DNA of 64,000 nt from Archilochus colubris (Eukaryota; Chordata; Aves; Apodiformes; Trochilidae). The translations under genes were made by a program, and so were the position numbers. Shown in pieces: positions 52,861 through 64,000 of this stretch; positions within the stretch are counted from its first letter, which is position 1; every line of letters starts with the position of its first letter. The stretch lies in assembly GCA_023079485.1 (NCBI GenBank), contig CM041084.1, positions 119,706,467 through 119,770,466 of the forward strand. The letters run 5' to 3'. The notes beneath the pieces were generated by a model, which was not told the origin of the DNA, searched no databases, and saw nothing but the letters and a program-made list of their open reading frames with translations.

Positions 52861-55800
52861 AAGTTGTTTGGTTTTTTGTTTTTTAAACATGCTAGTGACC
52901 TTATTATGAGTGGTAGGTGGCCAATTGCCACTTCGCTCAGCATTCAGTGCTATAATTAGCTATGAAGAGTTCTGACAGGATCAATAATTCACTCATTGAT
53001 CTTTTACATTCATTATTTTGCATCTGAAGGGTGCCTAAGAATTAACTGGATAATTATGTAGTTAGACAATGTCCTGCTTCTTAAAGGGGAGAGGGGGAAG
53101 GAGGTATTGCACAGATTTCAGGTGAGTTAGTTGCCATCCCCCTTGTCTGAGGTCAGCTTGACCCAGGGACAGGGAAATGTGTGCTACCCTCATCACTATT
53201 GATTGCAGCCAGTGCTATGCTCTCTTCAGGCATCCACTGATCTGTATAAATCTCCAGGCCTGACCTACACTGTTCTCTGCTTAAAGACGGTTGGCAGAAC
53301 CACGTATGTGTGAGGGATTTGTTTGCAGGACAATGTGGGAGAGCTGGGGGTGCAGAACAACAGCATCTGGGGCCCTGCATCAGTAAATAGTCCAAATGAA
53401 GAACAAAAGGCAGGTGGCAAATTAAGACAGAAATTTTGTCTGTGGGACCAGCATCAAGTGTCCTTTGTGGCCAAGCAACAGGGTTAATCACTGGGCATTC
53501 ATACTCTCTCCATCCTCTCTCCTTGGCTGGCACCCACCCCCATCCTGCCTGCTGTTTTCCAAGGCATTCACACCATTTATCATGGCCTAATCTCTAACAT
53601 GGGCAGTGCCATTAAGTATAGAAATGTCTGAACATACAGGCAAAGGGGCTGTGAAGAGGGCAGACAAACAGCATGGAAAGGAGGGGTGCTACACCCTCCT
53701 CCCAAGGCCAACGCTCAGGCAGCTGCTGCTGTTATCCTCACCCCAACCTAAATTTTATCTACTGTGCTGCATGCTTAATGAAGGAAAGCAGATTCCACAC
53801 TCAGATTTCCATGCTAATTAACACGTGCTTTTTCTAACTTTTTCTGTACTTTTACCCCTGGTTTCCACAGGCCCTTTCCATCTTCAAGCTCAGATAACGA
53901 GAAAACTGGTTATTAAGCAAAAATAAATGCAAAACTAGGAAATCTGTTAAGTAAAAGGAAAACTAGCTGAACACCATTTGTCTGTATTTCTTTCAAGTTC
54001 CCATGGCAACATGCCTGCTTCATACAAGCTGTATTTGTATTTCAGGGAATGCATGTGAACTACTCCTGTGCAATAAACAAATATTTGCTGTACCCCAGTC
54101 CATTGATGATGTTCATCCAAATTCTCTGAACCCTCTTTAGTTGTACTTTTTGCCTTTGTATTTGCACTGCCCAGCACAGAGCAAAGCTCAGCTGCCCTGT
54201 GTCTCAAAGACTGCAAAGCTGAGGTCTTGCAATATTTTTGTTGTTTAGCTAATGCTGTAATACAGTACCAGTTCAAATGGGAGGAGATTTTTTTGTGGGT
54301 TTTAAGACTAATTTATATCACTTCATCTTGTCTCAGTAATTAATTTGAAACGTGCTTGCACCATGCAAGTTGTTGGCTTAAGTAGATCAGTTTCAGTAAA
54401 GCTGATGTGACTTCTGCATATAGACATAGCCTAAAGCTCTGAGGGCACATAAGAGGGAATAGATTGTGGAGATGAGAGCTGACAATATTGTATCATGGCT
54501 CTTCTGTCTTCCTCCTCCTCTTTCTACTTTCACACTGCAGATTAACAGCATAAAGATCTGATGTGTGGCATCCTGCACCTCTGCCTTCCAAAGCTGCTGT
54601 GATTATAGTTCCCCAGCTTTTCATAGGAATCAAATGTCTGTTCTGGGGCTGATGGTGAAAATCTCTTTTTAGGGTAGATAGCAGCCAACCTTGGAAAAAA
54701 AACTTCCTGGGTTTCTTGCAAGAATGAAGACAGTTTCATTACTGCAATGATTTTATTGTCAGTTTTTCAAGTGAAATTTAAATTAAGTTTAAAGGTAGTA
54801 GCACAGCAAATATTGATGAAAATTTCTTGGAATTTTTAAAAGCACTTCTATTGTCTGTGTTGGCTTTCATTTTGTGCTCACTAATAAAGAATTTTGTTGT
54901 AATATTCAGGTACATTCTTTATATTTGAAAGGATAAATATTCAAAAAGGAAGACATTCATGAATTGTCAGAAAAAGTTCAAACTCATTTTGTTGACTGCC
55001 CTACAGTAGGGAGATTGGATTTGGTAATTACAAGAACTTCCACCAGAAACTTGATTCTTGACGCATACAAAGCATGCTACTCCAGATATCTTCTATCTAA
55101 AGCTGCACATTTGGGAAGAAGTTGTACTAAAATGTGGCTGAAGATAAGGAGGAAGTCAGTGAAAAATTGTTCTATTCCAGTTTTGTATGGTCTCCTTATG
55201 TGGCACAGCAAAAATATTTGCAGTTGGATTATCTCAGATATTTTGATCCAAAAATCATATATTTTTTAATTTACTTGGTGACATTATGCAGAAATTATTT
55301 CTACAATTCTACAGGGATGGAGAAGTTCTGATTCATCATTTTAAATTTCTCTGAACTCTTATAAACTTACGTTTTGCTTCTGAATCCATATGCTTTGTAC
55401 CCAGTTCTGTTCCAAGTAATTGCTACCATGATGCCAGGGTAGCAAGCTCTTGTGTTGCCATTTCCATCATCTCAGGGCAAGGGATGTACCAGGAATCATC
55501 TACTCTGAGTACCCTTCCCTGGCATCCAGGTTTTAGGTAATATTGTTTGTTGAGATACCCTGTATCAGCCCCCTGCAGCTGCACACTGTTCCTGAGCAAA
55601 GAGTACAGGAACTCTGACTATTCCTTCTCTTTACTTCTCCTAACATTATTTAAAGGAAATAATGTGAGATGTGTATCAGAAGCAAAAACTGTCATATGGC
55701 TCTTCTATTGAACTAGAAGAAATAGTTTGAGTGGGTTTTTTGGAGACCAAAATATTTCCCTCTTTCCAAATCTACCCCCAAACAACCTACCAGGACAGCA

Positions 55801-58480
55801 GGGCTCTGTGTCAGACTTCTTTCCTCCCTGTCCTGAATTTCTTTTTTTAATTTGTAAGAGCAGGAATTCTCGATTATTACAGCTAAATTTCTGAATCCTG
55901 GGAAATTTCCATAAGTCATTAGATCAAGAATTCAGATATATTTCATCTCTATGTGTTGGACCATGAATAAGAAGACATTAACAAGTTTAAGCTTCTGTTT
56001 GCACGTGTGTTTCATTGTGCAGAACAAGCAATTTGGTGGGAATACTTGCTCCTCTCTTCAAAGATGTTTTTTGGGGTCTTAATGCTTGGAGTGGCAAAAA
56101 AATCAAATTTATCACTGACCTAAACTTGTGATTACACCAAATTTTGGAAAAAAATGGGGTTTATTTTCTGGCTGTTCTTTTCAGTGGGGAGCAGCAGCAC
56201 AGTGCAAAATGTGAGGGTTAACAACTTGTGTGTTATTTGGTGCATTTGGTGTTCCAGGTTTGAACAGAAAATCAAATTTGGCTGTTTTCCACACAAATAA
56301 TCTTTCACAGGTTTTACCTTTATAGTCCTCAGTTGTGTGCTGGGTGGAATACGAATCAAAAAAAAGAGGTAATTTAGTTGCATGTTTGTATTTTGTGCAA
56401 AGGCAGAATGGTGTCCATGCATTATGGATCTGCTAAACACTGAAGGGAAGTGGCACTATGTCAGCTTTGAGCCAAAATCTAGCTATTTAGCCTGTAAAAT
56501 CTTCAAGAGAAGGGGTTTTCAAGATTTTCTTTCAAACTGTGTTTAAAGAGTTTATTTCAAAATGTTCTCTCTGAGTATTTACAACACAGAAACTGTAGCG
56601 TAGATTTGCTGCCTGACAACAGAACTGATTGAAGCACAAGAAACTGTCACCATCCAGGCTGAGAAAAACATAAAAAGGAAGTTAATGACATGGATGATGA
56701 AAACTACCTTAGCTTTTAAAGAGGTTCCATTATTCTCAATCTAAGACAGTGTTAATGCAGGCAGTTTACAGCACCTTGCATTCTCCATCTTTCTGTATAT
56801 ATTTGACATGTCTCACCTTCAAAATCTTTGTTTCAAGGTTCATCTTTTTGAATTTATGGAGGTGGGTAAGACACTATGTAGCTGGGTCCTGGTCCAGTTG
56901 TGATGATATTTCAGATTGTATCTAACAATAACAATTACTTGTGCAAGACATGGTGGGAAACGTGTTTTCACGAGATTTGTCTAAAAAATCCCACACCTTT
57001 TATCCTCACTTTATGATAGTACTTCTGAGAACCAGTCAGAGAATTTAGCAATGAGGTAGTTTCACTGATGAACCCCCTCAAAGACAAGAGGGTCTTAAGG
57101 CAGGAAATTAAAATAGAGACATACTACACATGAGCCCATTATACTCAAAGGAGTATAAAACCAGAATAAAAAAGGATGAGGCCACTGCTATCTGGCAGCC
57201 AAGACATATTGAAGAAAGCTGTCTTAGTGACAGGGGTGGCAAGAAGAGAACTGAAGATGCAGGCAAGTGGGAGCAACACTCTCTGGATTATGCTGACACT
57301 TTGGTTAACTAATGCTGTTGGAAGTAGTTATGGTGACAAGAGCAACAACTCTGGAGTTTTACTTTATGGTATAGCAGAGGAGGCAATCAGTTCTTCAGGC
57401 TGTTCTTGCAGCTTGATGTACTCTAGCAACCACACATACGTAAATCACAGCAGCTGAGGCACACACAGAAGAAGCAAGATAAGTAACTGCAGAGCTGTTA
57501 CTCTGACCTTACAGCGTACAAGGAGCTGTGGAATATGATAGCAGATGCAATATTCTTGGAATTACAATTCAAAGCTTCAATTTCTGAGCCCTAAACTGAA
57601 GAACAGCTTCCCAGCAATGGCACAGCTTAGATCCTGCTGAATAACAGTTATTCACCAGCATGACTTCAGGCAGCCAAAAGGGAGTGCAATTTGTCTGCTT
57701 GCTTTTGGTGAGCAGTGAGGACCTGATAGAGAAGATCTTTTGCTGAACCAACAAGCCTTGATATCAACTGAGCAAAGGAACTCAAAGACTTCAGCATGGA
57801 GGAGACTTGGAATTTCATTACATCAACAACTGCCTTAAGAAAATCTTTGGGATGACTCGTGTCATGTTTGTCCCTGTGATGTGCAAGGAGAAAGGGCACG
57901 AAGGAGACCTGATGAGCTCCCTGCCCTCAGTGCGGGAACTTTGCAAGTCACAGTGTGGCAGAAATGGTGGCTGCAGCCATGAGGCTGCTTTGATGAATCT
58001 GCCCAGGCAGCTTTTCTAGCAAGTCCCTGGAAAACAGCTGAAGCCCTCACTCTTGGGAGACACTAAAGGTCTGTTTGAAGAGGGGATGCAAAGAGGCTGC
58101 AACCCCACTCCAGCAGGAGCTCTACTCTTTTTCTTTCCTAAACCTCACCCTTGCCCCATGTAGGTTGCTATGAGTATGCTTCTCTGACTTCAGACTATAC
58201 AAAGATGTAAAAGGCATTTTGAAGGAAGAATTTAAAAAAGAGGATGGATGAAAGTAAATTCTAATGGGATTAAATTCAGTGTGACAGACATGGACAAACT
58301 TAGCTAGGTATAAGCCTTTGATAACCTTTGCTAGGTAGGGTAGTACCTACCCCCTGTTCCCTGCCATGATGCCTTTGGTACATAAGTCATTTCAGTTGGA
58401 GAAAAGGGCTGAAGGACCAGGGACAGGGAGACAACTCTGGGTTGTGTTGGAAGGGTCCCTGTGAGAACTGAAAGAGGTCA
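52861..58480. other. Intergenic, nothing identifiable
   Basis: No gene, RNA gene or repeat family recognised. Open frames of 60-126 codons lack known motifs and splice-consistent partners. Confidence 0.55.
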
Positions 58481-58790
58481 TGGATTGTCTGGCTCTGGTC
58501 CTGTTTCATGTGTTCATTAATGACCTTGTCACAGAGAGTACTTTTTTTGCTAATGGAACTTGCTGACAGGGTGGATTTAGGACAGAGAGGATTCCTACAA
58601 GAAAAAAGGGGATGACTGTGATAAATAATGGGATGATAGAAACTGGATTAGATTTAATACTGCAAAGTGCAAGCTCATGTATTTAGGGAAGAATAACAGC
58701 AGTTTCTTGCAATATGACAGGAGAGTTCACCTGTTGAAAATTACAGAGAAAGAAATGAGAAATATCTGTAGTAGTAGTGGAGAAAAAGTA
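58480..58790 (+). mobile_element. Ancient CR1-like RT fragment
   Basis: GTGTTCATTAATGACCTTG resembles the CR1 RT block (FINDL) and CAAAGTGCAAGCTCATGTAT with GGGAAGAATAACAGCAG resembles the KCKLMHLG..N block further downstream, in the right order and spacing but full of stops and indels. Boundaries are approximate. Confidence 0.5.
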
Positions 58791-61700
58791 ACTTAGGACA
58801 ATGAAATACGTTATGTTTTTCAGCAGTTTGCCATAGGATTAGATCCATGAGGACAAATTCAACTATATCCCCTGTATCCACAAGGATAAATTTCAGTGCA
58901 TACAAGCCCCTACAAGGTAAAGTCTCTCCTACAGACTTGGTGTTGTCCTGGTCATGCATAGCCAAGAATTATGAGCTTACATTATAAGACTCAGAAAACA
59001 ATATTACCATGAGATCAATGGTGTTTAAGAACATACAATATTTCTTTATGGTTCTACTGCAATAGTTGTCCTGACAGCTCACTGATGGTTTTTCCACTGA
59101 AAAACTGCCTGGATGGGATGTCTCAGAGAGGTCTAAGAAGGCTGCTGCTCACAGCACTGCAATCCATTGGAATTTCCTGGCAAGAATGGAGACAGAAGTG
59201 AGGTTCCCACGCCAAAAGTCTTGGATGCAGGGCCCAATTACATGAAAAAGTGATGTAGCTGGACACATCTCCGTTGAGTTGATGGAGCTACACTCACTGA
59301 AATCTGCTGGAAATTTCTGTTAGCTGTCAATAGTGTAAGGCACACTCAGAATATTTGATAGGGTACTGCCCAGTAAATAGCAGTGGTGTAGATAGGCAGC
59401 ACTCTGACCCTCATGGAAGTGTTATCAGCAGCATCTCATTGGAAACTGAGGCATGAGTTACTTGCCATCTTCAAGGTTTCAGCAGGATGGAGGTTTTTAA
59501 TCTTGTCTTTTTGTCTCCTCTTCACTAAGGAAACAAACAGAAAGGATCTTTTCATCATGTCCAAGGCTGGACTTCTCCAGACATCCTGCCTTTTTTAAAA
59601 TAACTTTTGTTGTACCTTTATTAAGGAAGTTTGTCTTCTTCAGATCCTGTTACATGTGGTGCTGGTGTAACCCAAAGCGAAAATCTGTGCTATTCTTTCT
59701 TTTTGTATATGCACCAATGTGTGAGGGTGTGTGTATGTGCATACCAGCCTTTGAAATAATTTTGTATAATTTGCAAAATGTTTCCTAGTTATAATTAATT
59801 ACAAATGATAGAACAGTAGATGAATTCAGACGAACATCTGGGCTTGAGAAAATGATAGCAAAATAGAGATTTGTACACTCAGATGTCTTTTGGCTCAGCA
59901 GATTCATTTCTGGTCAACAGGAATAATAATCTGCCCACTGCTGGATGTAGCCTTCACTTCCAACCAGGAGCTGTTAGGATACAGCAGAAGCAAATATCTG
60001 TTTCAATACTGAACAGTGTTCCTGGTGACAGATGTGGGGTTATGGATGTAACCACATACACACTATGTGATTGTGTGTTGGAAGGAAAAGGAAAGTTACT
60101 GTGGTTCAGAAATGGTTCTATTTTGGAGTGTTTGAGGTTTGGCTGGCATGAGTTATGAAGTGAGATAGTTCACACAAGTGATCTCCTTAAGATATTTTTC
60201 TACCATTACTATTTTGATTGGAAAAATTTAAGCAACTTCACCTTCATGAAGAATGCCACCTGGGAGGAGTAATAGAAATACTTTTAACTTTGGATATTGC
60301 TATGGACTTAGATGAGCTTACAGGTACATTGATAATTTAACAGTTTAGGATGAATAATTATTATTCTGATTAATTCAAATATTAAAATGAACTTGTACAA
60401 GATAGATGACATCATTAATTGGGATATCAAAGGCTTTGAGAAAGATTAATGTATTTAGTCCATTGGCACAGATTTACTGGATTATTTTTGAACTCTTCTA
60501 AGAACTCCATGTTAGTGTTTCACTTTATAAAACTTATTTTTAGGGAGATATGTCGTAAGGAAATACTGCAAAATAGTGTTTACAAGGTATTGTGTGCTTT
60601 CTTTTTTTACACTGAAGTTGATCTGGAAGGGAAAAGCAGAAAAAAAATCTGATTATAAACTCTCAAATCACAGGATTTCTTTTAGGGCTCAGTCATGCCT
60701 TTTTCTATTCCTTGTCTATTCTTTTACATTCTATAATTGAAAAATAAAAGTTTAAAAACTTAAATGGAGTGAATGAGAATATATATAGCAATTTAATTTC
60801 AACTATTATAGTTTTTTTCAGAACCAAACGGTAAGAATTTGTTCTGGGGAATGTATTTACTGAAATTATTGGATCTAGAATATTTATTTTCTTCAGTTGT
60901 TAACTCCTGACTGTGCAAATAAAGGTTATTCCATCTACCACTCTCTAAAAACATTCAATCTGTTTCACAGTTCTTAGATAAGAAGCCACTAATAAAAACA
61001 TGCAGCTGCTTCAAATTTTACTATTTTCAAGTAGCAAATTTAGCCCTCAGAGTTTTTCCAAGCCAAGAGAAGGCGTATCTATTCTAAGGGAATCAGCAGC
61101 CTAATACTAACATATTTGATAACATTTTGCATCTGAATGGCTGTGTTTGCCATTTGCTGTGACTGAGGGGGAATAAAACTTCTCTTGCAGAGCTGTGATG
61201 CTGTGTGCTGGTCACTTGCTGGATGCTGCCCCTTGCAGCTGTGCTGCCTGAGAATGGGAGAAGAATTCTCCTCAGTTTATATCCAATACATCACTTGCCT
61301 GAATTACCCTCCCTTCCCATCTGGGAGGCTGCATATGCCTAAGGTCAGTTAAGGGAATTCTGTTTCTTATTAATGGAAGCTGTTTTAAAATAAACTCATC
61401 GTGCTTAAAGAAAAAAATAAAACAAAATAAAACAAACCAATAGAGTTAAGCAAGGATATAAAATCTCAAAATGGATGATCATCCTTTTTTTTCCAGCCTA
61501 GAGAAAAAAACCCATATTGTAAAGTGTTTTGTTTTTTTTTTTCCTGGGACTTTGTGGCTCACATCATAAAATCCAAATTAAGATTGCACTTTGCTGCATA
61601 GGTGAAAAGCTGTATCTTCAAATGACGTAGATTCTGAAGCAACTCAGCACTCTCCAGATTTAATTCTGACAGGCAGGAGCAGGTGGTTGCCATGCAGTGT

Positions 61701-62025
61701 AACCTTGGAAAGATGACCCCACATGACTATTAATTTACATTTGATGGTTGTAAGATAAAGTAAGGGTTAATTAAGGAACTTCGAGAAGGGGCACGGGATG
61801 TTTAGGTGAAAGGGGGAGCGAGGAATGTGCTGACCCAGAAATAGGACAGTTGGTTAATGTTATTATTTTATTCTTTCCTAAGACCTTTAAGTGATTGTAA
61901 AGTTCTGCAGTAGAATGCACTCTGTGATAACCTGAGTGTAACTGGTGTCTTTCCAACACCAGTGCATTAAAGGTTGTGGGGCTGAGGCACTGGCTCACCC
62001 CAGCAGGCTGTGAGAGCCTTGGGCT

Positions 62026-62075
62026 GCTGGAGCATTCATTGCATGCAGATAAGCTGGAGCATTGCATGCAGATAA
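62026..62075 (+). repeat. Imperfect tandem duplication
   Basis: GCTGGAGCATTCATTGCATG... (27 bp) is followed directly by GCTGGAGCATTGCATGCAG... (23 bp); the copies differ by a 4-bp indel. Confidence 0.85.
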
Positions 62076-62216
62076 AGTGCAAAGCAGGCACACTTTGCAG
62101 TATTTAAGGTCATTAAAATTTGACAAAAAAAACACATTTCACTGCAGGCAAGCTTGAAAAAATTAATGGGACCAAAAACCTTTCATAACATTTTTTTTTC
62201 CTGTTCCTTTCCTGCC

Positions 62217-62255
62217 TTTTTTTCTTTTTTTTTTTTTTCTTTTTTTTTTTTTTCT
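62217..62255 (+). repeat. T-rich tract with C interruptions
   Basis: T runs broken by single C bases over about 39 nt. Confidence 0.9.
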
Positions 62256-62483
62256 TCTGACAGGGATCATCTGCATTTGTCAGTACCAGGGTAAAGAAGA
62301 ATGAGCATTCCTGCTCTTAGTAACCTTAGTAAGAGCTCTGTTCTTGCATCTTGTCTCTTGTACATCATATCTGCTCATCTACTTCCTTGTGAGCAGTATT
62401 AAAGTATGCAGATGAGCTTCATCAGATAAAAAGCCCTATACTGGGAAAACAAAAATGTGTTTTCTTTGCTTTGACCCCATCTC

Positions 62484-62506
62484 TTTTTTTTTTTTTTTTT
62501 TTTTTT
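62484..62506 (+). repeat. Poly-T run (23 nt)
   Basis: Uninterrupted T run, about 230 bp from the preceding T-rich tract. Confidence 0.9.
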
Positions 62507-63460
62507 GCTAATGAATTATTAATTTAGTCAGAATGTAAAAAAACAGTAAAGTCTTGCTGCAGAGAGATGTTTCTTTTTACAATATTGTGTGACTATCTGG
62601 TTTTATTTTGGTCTATTAAGAATCAAAATTAACTGCACCTTCCAGGATGTGGGGAAGACTGTTCTCATTAGCCAGTGAGTTTGATGGCTCTTTTATAGAG
62701 AACAAGCCTCAGATCTGCTAGGCTGTGGTTTCCTCCTTTCTGATAAATATTTCCTTCCCTTTCTTATTTGTTCTCAGGCATTGAAGCCCTCCACATCGCA
62801 CCATCTGGACTGCATACACTGATTCACATTGTGGGACCTAAGAGGCTTCTGGTTTTACAGGGAAAACTACAATTTACAGCCCTTTTGTTCACCTCTGAGT
62901 GCACCTCTCAGGTGACATCTCTACTCCTCTGTTCCACATCTCTGGTGGAGGTTCGTAATCCATCCAGTAAGACTGACTGACTGATTAGCTCTGTCATGAT
63001 TTTCTAGCCATAGTATTGTAACAGGCATAGAGTGGCTTTGCACCTGAAGATCTTATTTCCTTGTGGATTTTTGCAGGTGCTGGTAGTGGCTTGAAACCAC
63101 CTCAATCACAGTCAAAGGTCAGCTTATAATTATACTTCCTCTTATTTAAACCTTCATCTTCCCACCCAGTCTATATTATCTCTACCTCTGGGCCAGATGC
63201 AGCACATTGCTTTGCTGTGTTTCTTCCTTTCCCTTTCTCCTCCCAGGACATCACTGATTGCCACCCTGAGTGCTCACAGCCTGACCAGAGTTCACCCACG
63301 CTGATCACTGGTGCATCTCTTTGGAGCTCTTTGCAATAACTGCTTGTAATGCTTATGAGGCAGGGGGTGTATGTCCATCTTTTCTGTCCCCTTCCTCTCT
63401 CTTTGTCAGGCAGTTGACTTTGTGTTGTTAAAGTTTGATCCCAACTCAAAATTGAGATAT

Positions 63461-63680
63461 TTCATCGAATGATTTAGGTTGGAAGGGACCTTAAGGATCA
63501 TCTCGTTCCAAACCCTCTGCATGGGCAGGGACACTTCCCACAGACCAGGTTGCTCAAAGCCCCATCCAAACTGGCCTTGAACACTTCCAGGAAGGGGCCA
63601 TCCTTAACTTCCCTGGCACTGTTCCAGCGTCTCACCACCCTCACACTGACAAATTTCTTTCTAATATCTGATTTATGGAC
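63461..63680 (-). mobile_element. CR1 LINE 3' end, minus strand
   Basis: TCGAATGATTTAGGTTGGAA and AGGGACCTTAAGGATCATCT, then CATGGGCAGGGACACTTCCC and CAAAGCCCCATCCAAACTGG, are the reverse of a CR1 3' UTR and RT end. Truncated near TTTCTAATATCTGATTTATG. Confidence 0.92.
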
Positions 63681-63867
63681 GTGTTTTTGTTATGTCCATG
63701 TCTCACATTCAGGCAGACACCCTTGCTCACTGTCTCCCAGGCACTCAGAGTAGACACTGTCCTGTCCCACTCCTCTAAGACATTTGATAGAGCAGACTCT
63801 TCCCAGAGGAGGCTGCATGGGTGGGTAGCACATCCTCTGGTATGCTCAGGTGGGATGCTCATGCTCC

Positions 63868-64000
63868 CTCTGTACTCAGCCCTGGTGAGGCCACAGCTTG
63901 AGTACTGTGTCCAGTTCTGGGCCCCTCAGTTTAGGAAGGAGATTGAGGTCCTGGAGCAGGTCCAAAAGAGAGCAACTAAGCTGGTGAAGGGACTTAAACA
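63868..64000 (+). mobile_element. CR1 LINE, plus strand, cut by window end
   Basis: CTGTACTCAGCCCTGGTGAG, GTGTCCAGTTCTGGGCCCC and GGAGCAGGTCCAAAAGAGAG match the RT segment at 12617-12735 closely; the copy continues beyond the window. Confidence 0.93.

Larger units (their letters stand above)
58791..63460. other. Intergenic region (right part)
   Basis: No gene recognised. It holds a 23/27-bp imperfect tandem duplication (62026-62075), two long T tracts (62217-62255 and 62484-62506) and a GT-rich patch near 59.73 kb. Confidence 0.55.

Noticed and set aside
54964..55269. 101-codon plus-strand frame
   Set aside because: No similarity recognised, and random frames of this length are common in this window.

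Overview
The window looks like nuclear DNA from a bird. Several CR1 LINE copies carry the typical ATTCTATG-type 3' tail, one LTR resembles avian ERV LTRs, genes are spliced with short avian-scale introns, and the gene order ELOC(-) - TMEM70(+) - LY96(+) is the order I know from human chromosome 8q21. A passerine is my best guess, based only on the LTR; this is an inference.

Layout. (1) 1-11.5 kb: the 5' part of ELOC (elongin C) on the minus strand. It comprises the exon for residues 2-48 (528-671), a start-codon exon (3009-3069) and a long first intron reaching a CpG island. The last coding exon lies left of the window. (2) About 10.98-12.33 kb: a CpG island that acts as a head-to-head promoter for ELOC and TMEM70, with ETS, ZNF143/SBS-like and YY1-like sites. 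(3) 12.1-15.9 kb: TMEM70, three coding exons, complete at 242 codons, with a CR1 insertion in intron 1. (4) 15.9-24.3 kb: intergenic. (5) 24.33-31.4 kb: LY96 (MD-2), five coding exons, complete at 155 codons, with a solo ERV LTR in intron 3 bounded by a GGGCC target-site duplication. (6) 31.4-64 kb: a gene-poor stretch with CR1 fragments, simple repeats, a G-quadruplex-prone tract, hairpins and one env-like retroviral relic. No JPH1 exon, the next gene expected by synteny, was recognised.

Functionally the genes are unrelated housekeeping and immune loci. ELOC is the shared adaptor of Cullin2/5 E3 ligases and of the elongin complex. TMEM70 assembles the mitochondrial ATP synthase c-ring. LY96 is the TLR4 co-receptor for lipopolysaccharide. 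ELOC and TMEM70 are linked by the shared promoter. I found no CRISPR array, tRNA, rRNA or prokaryote-type operon, and nothing I would call a new multi-gene system. The more notable observations are the LTR close to an LY96 splice donor, the loss in LY96 of the cysteine matching human C133, CR1 copies on both sides of the bidirectional promoter, and a duplicated splice-acceptor-like unit in TMEM70 intron 2.
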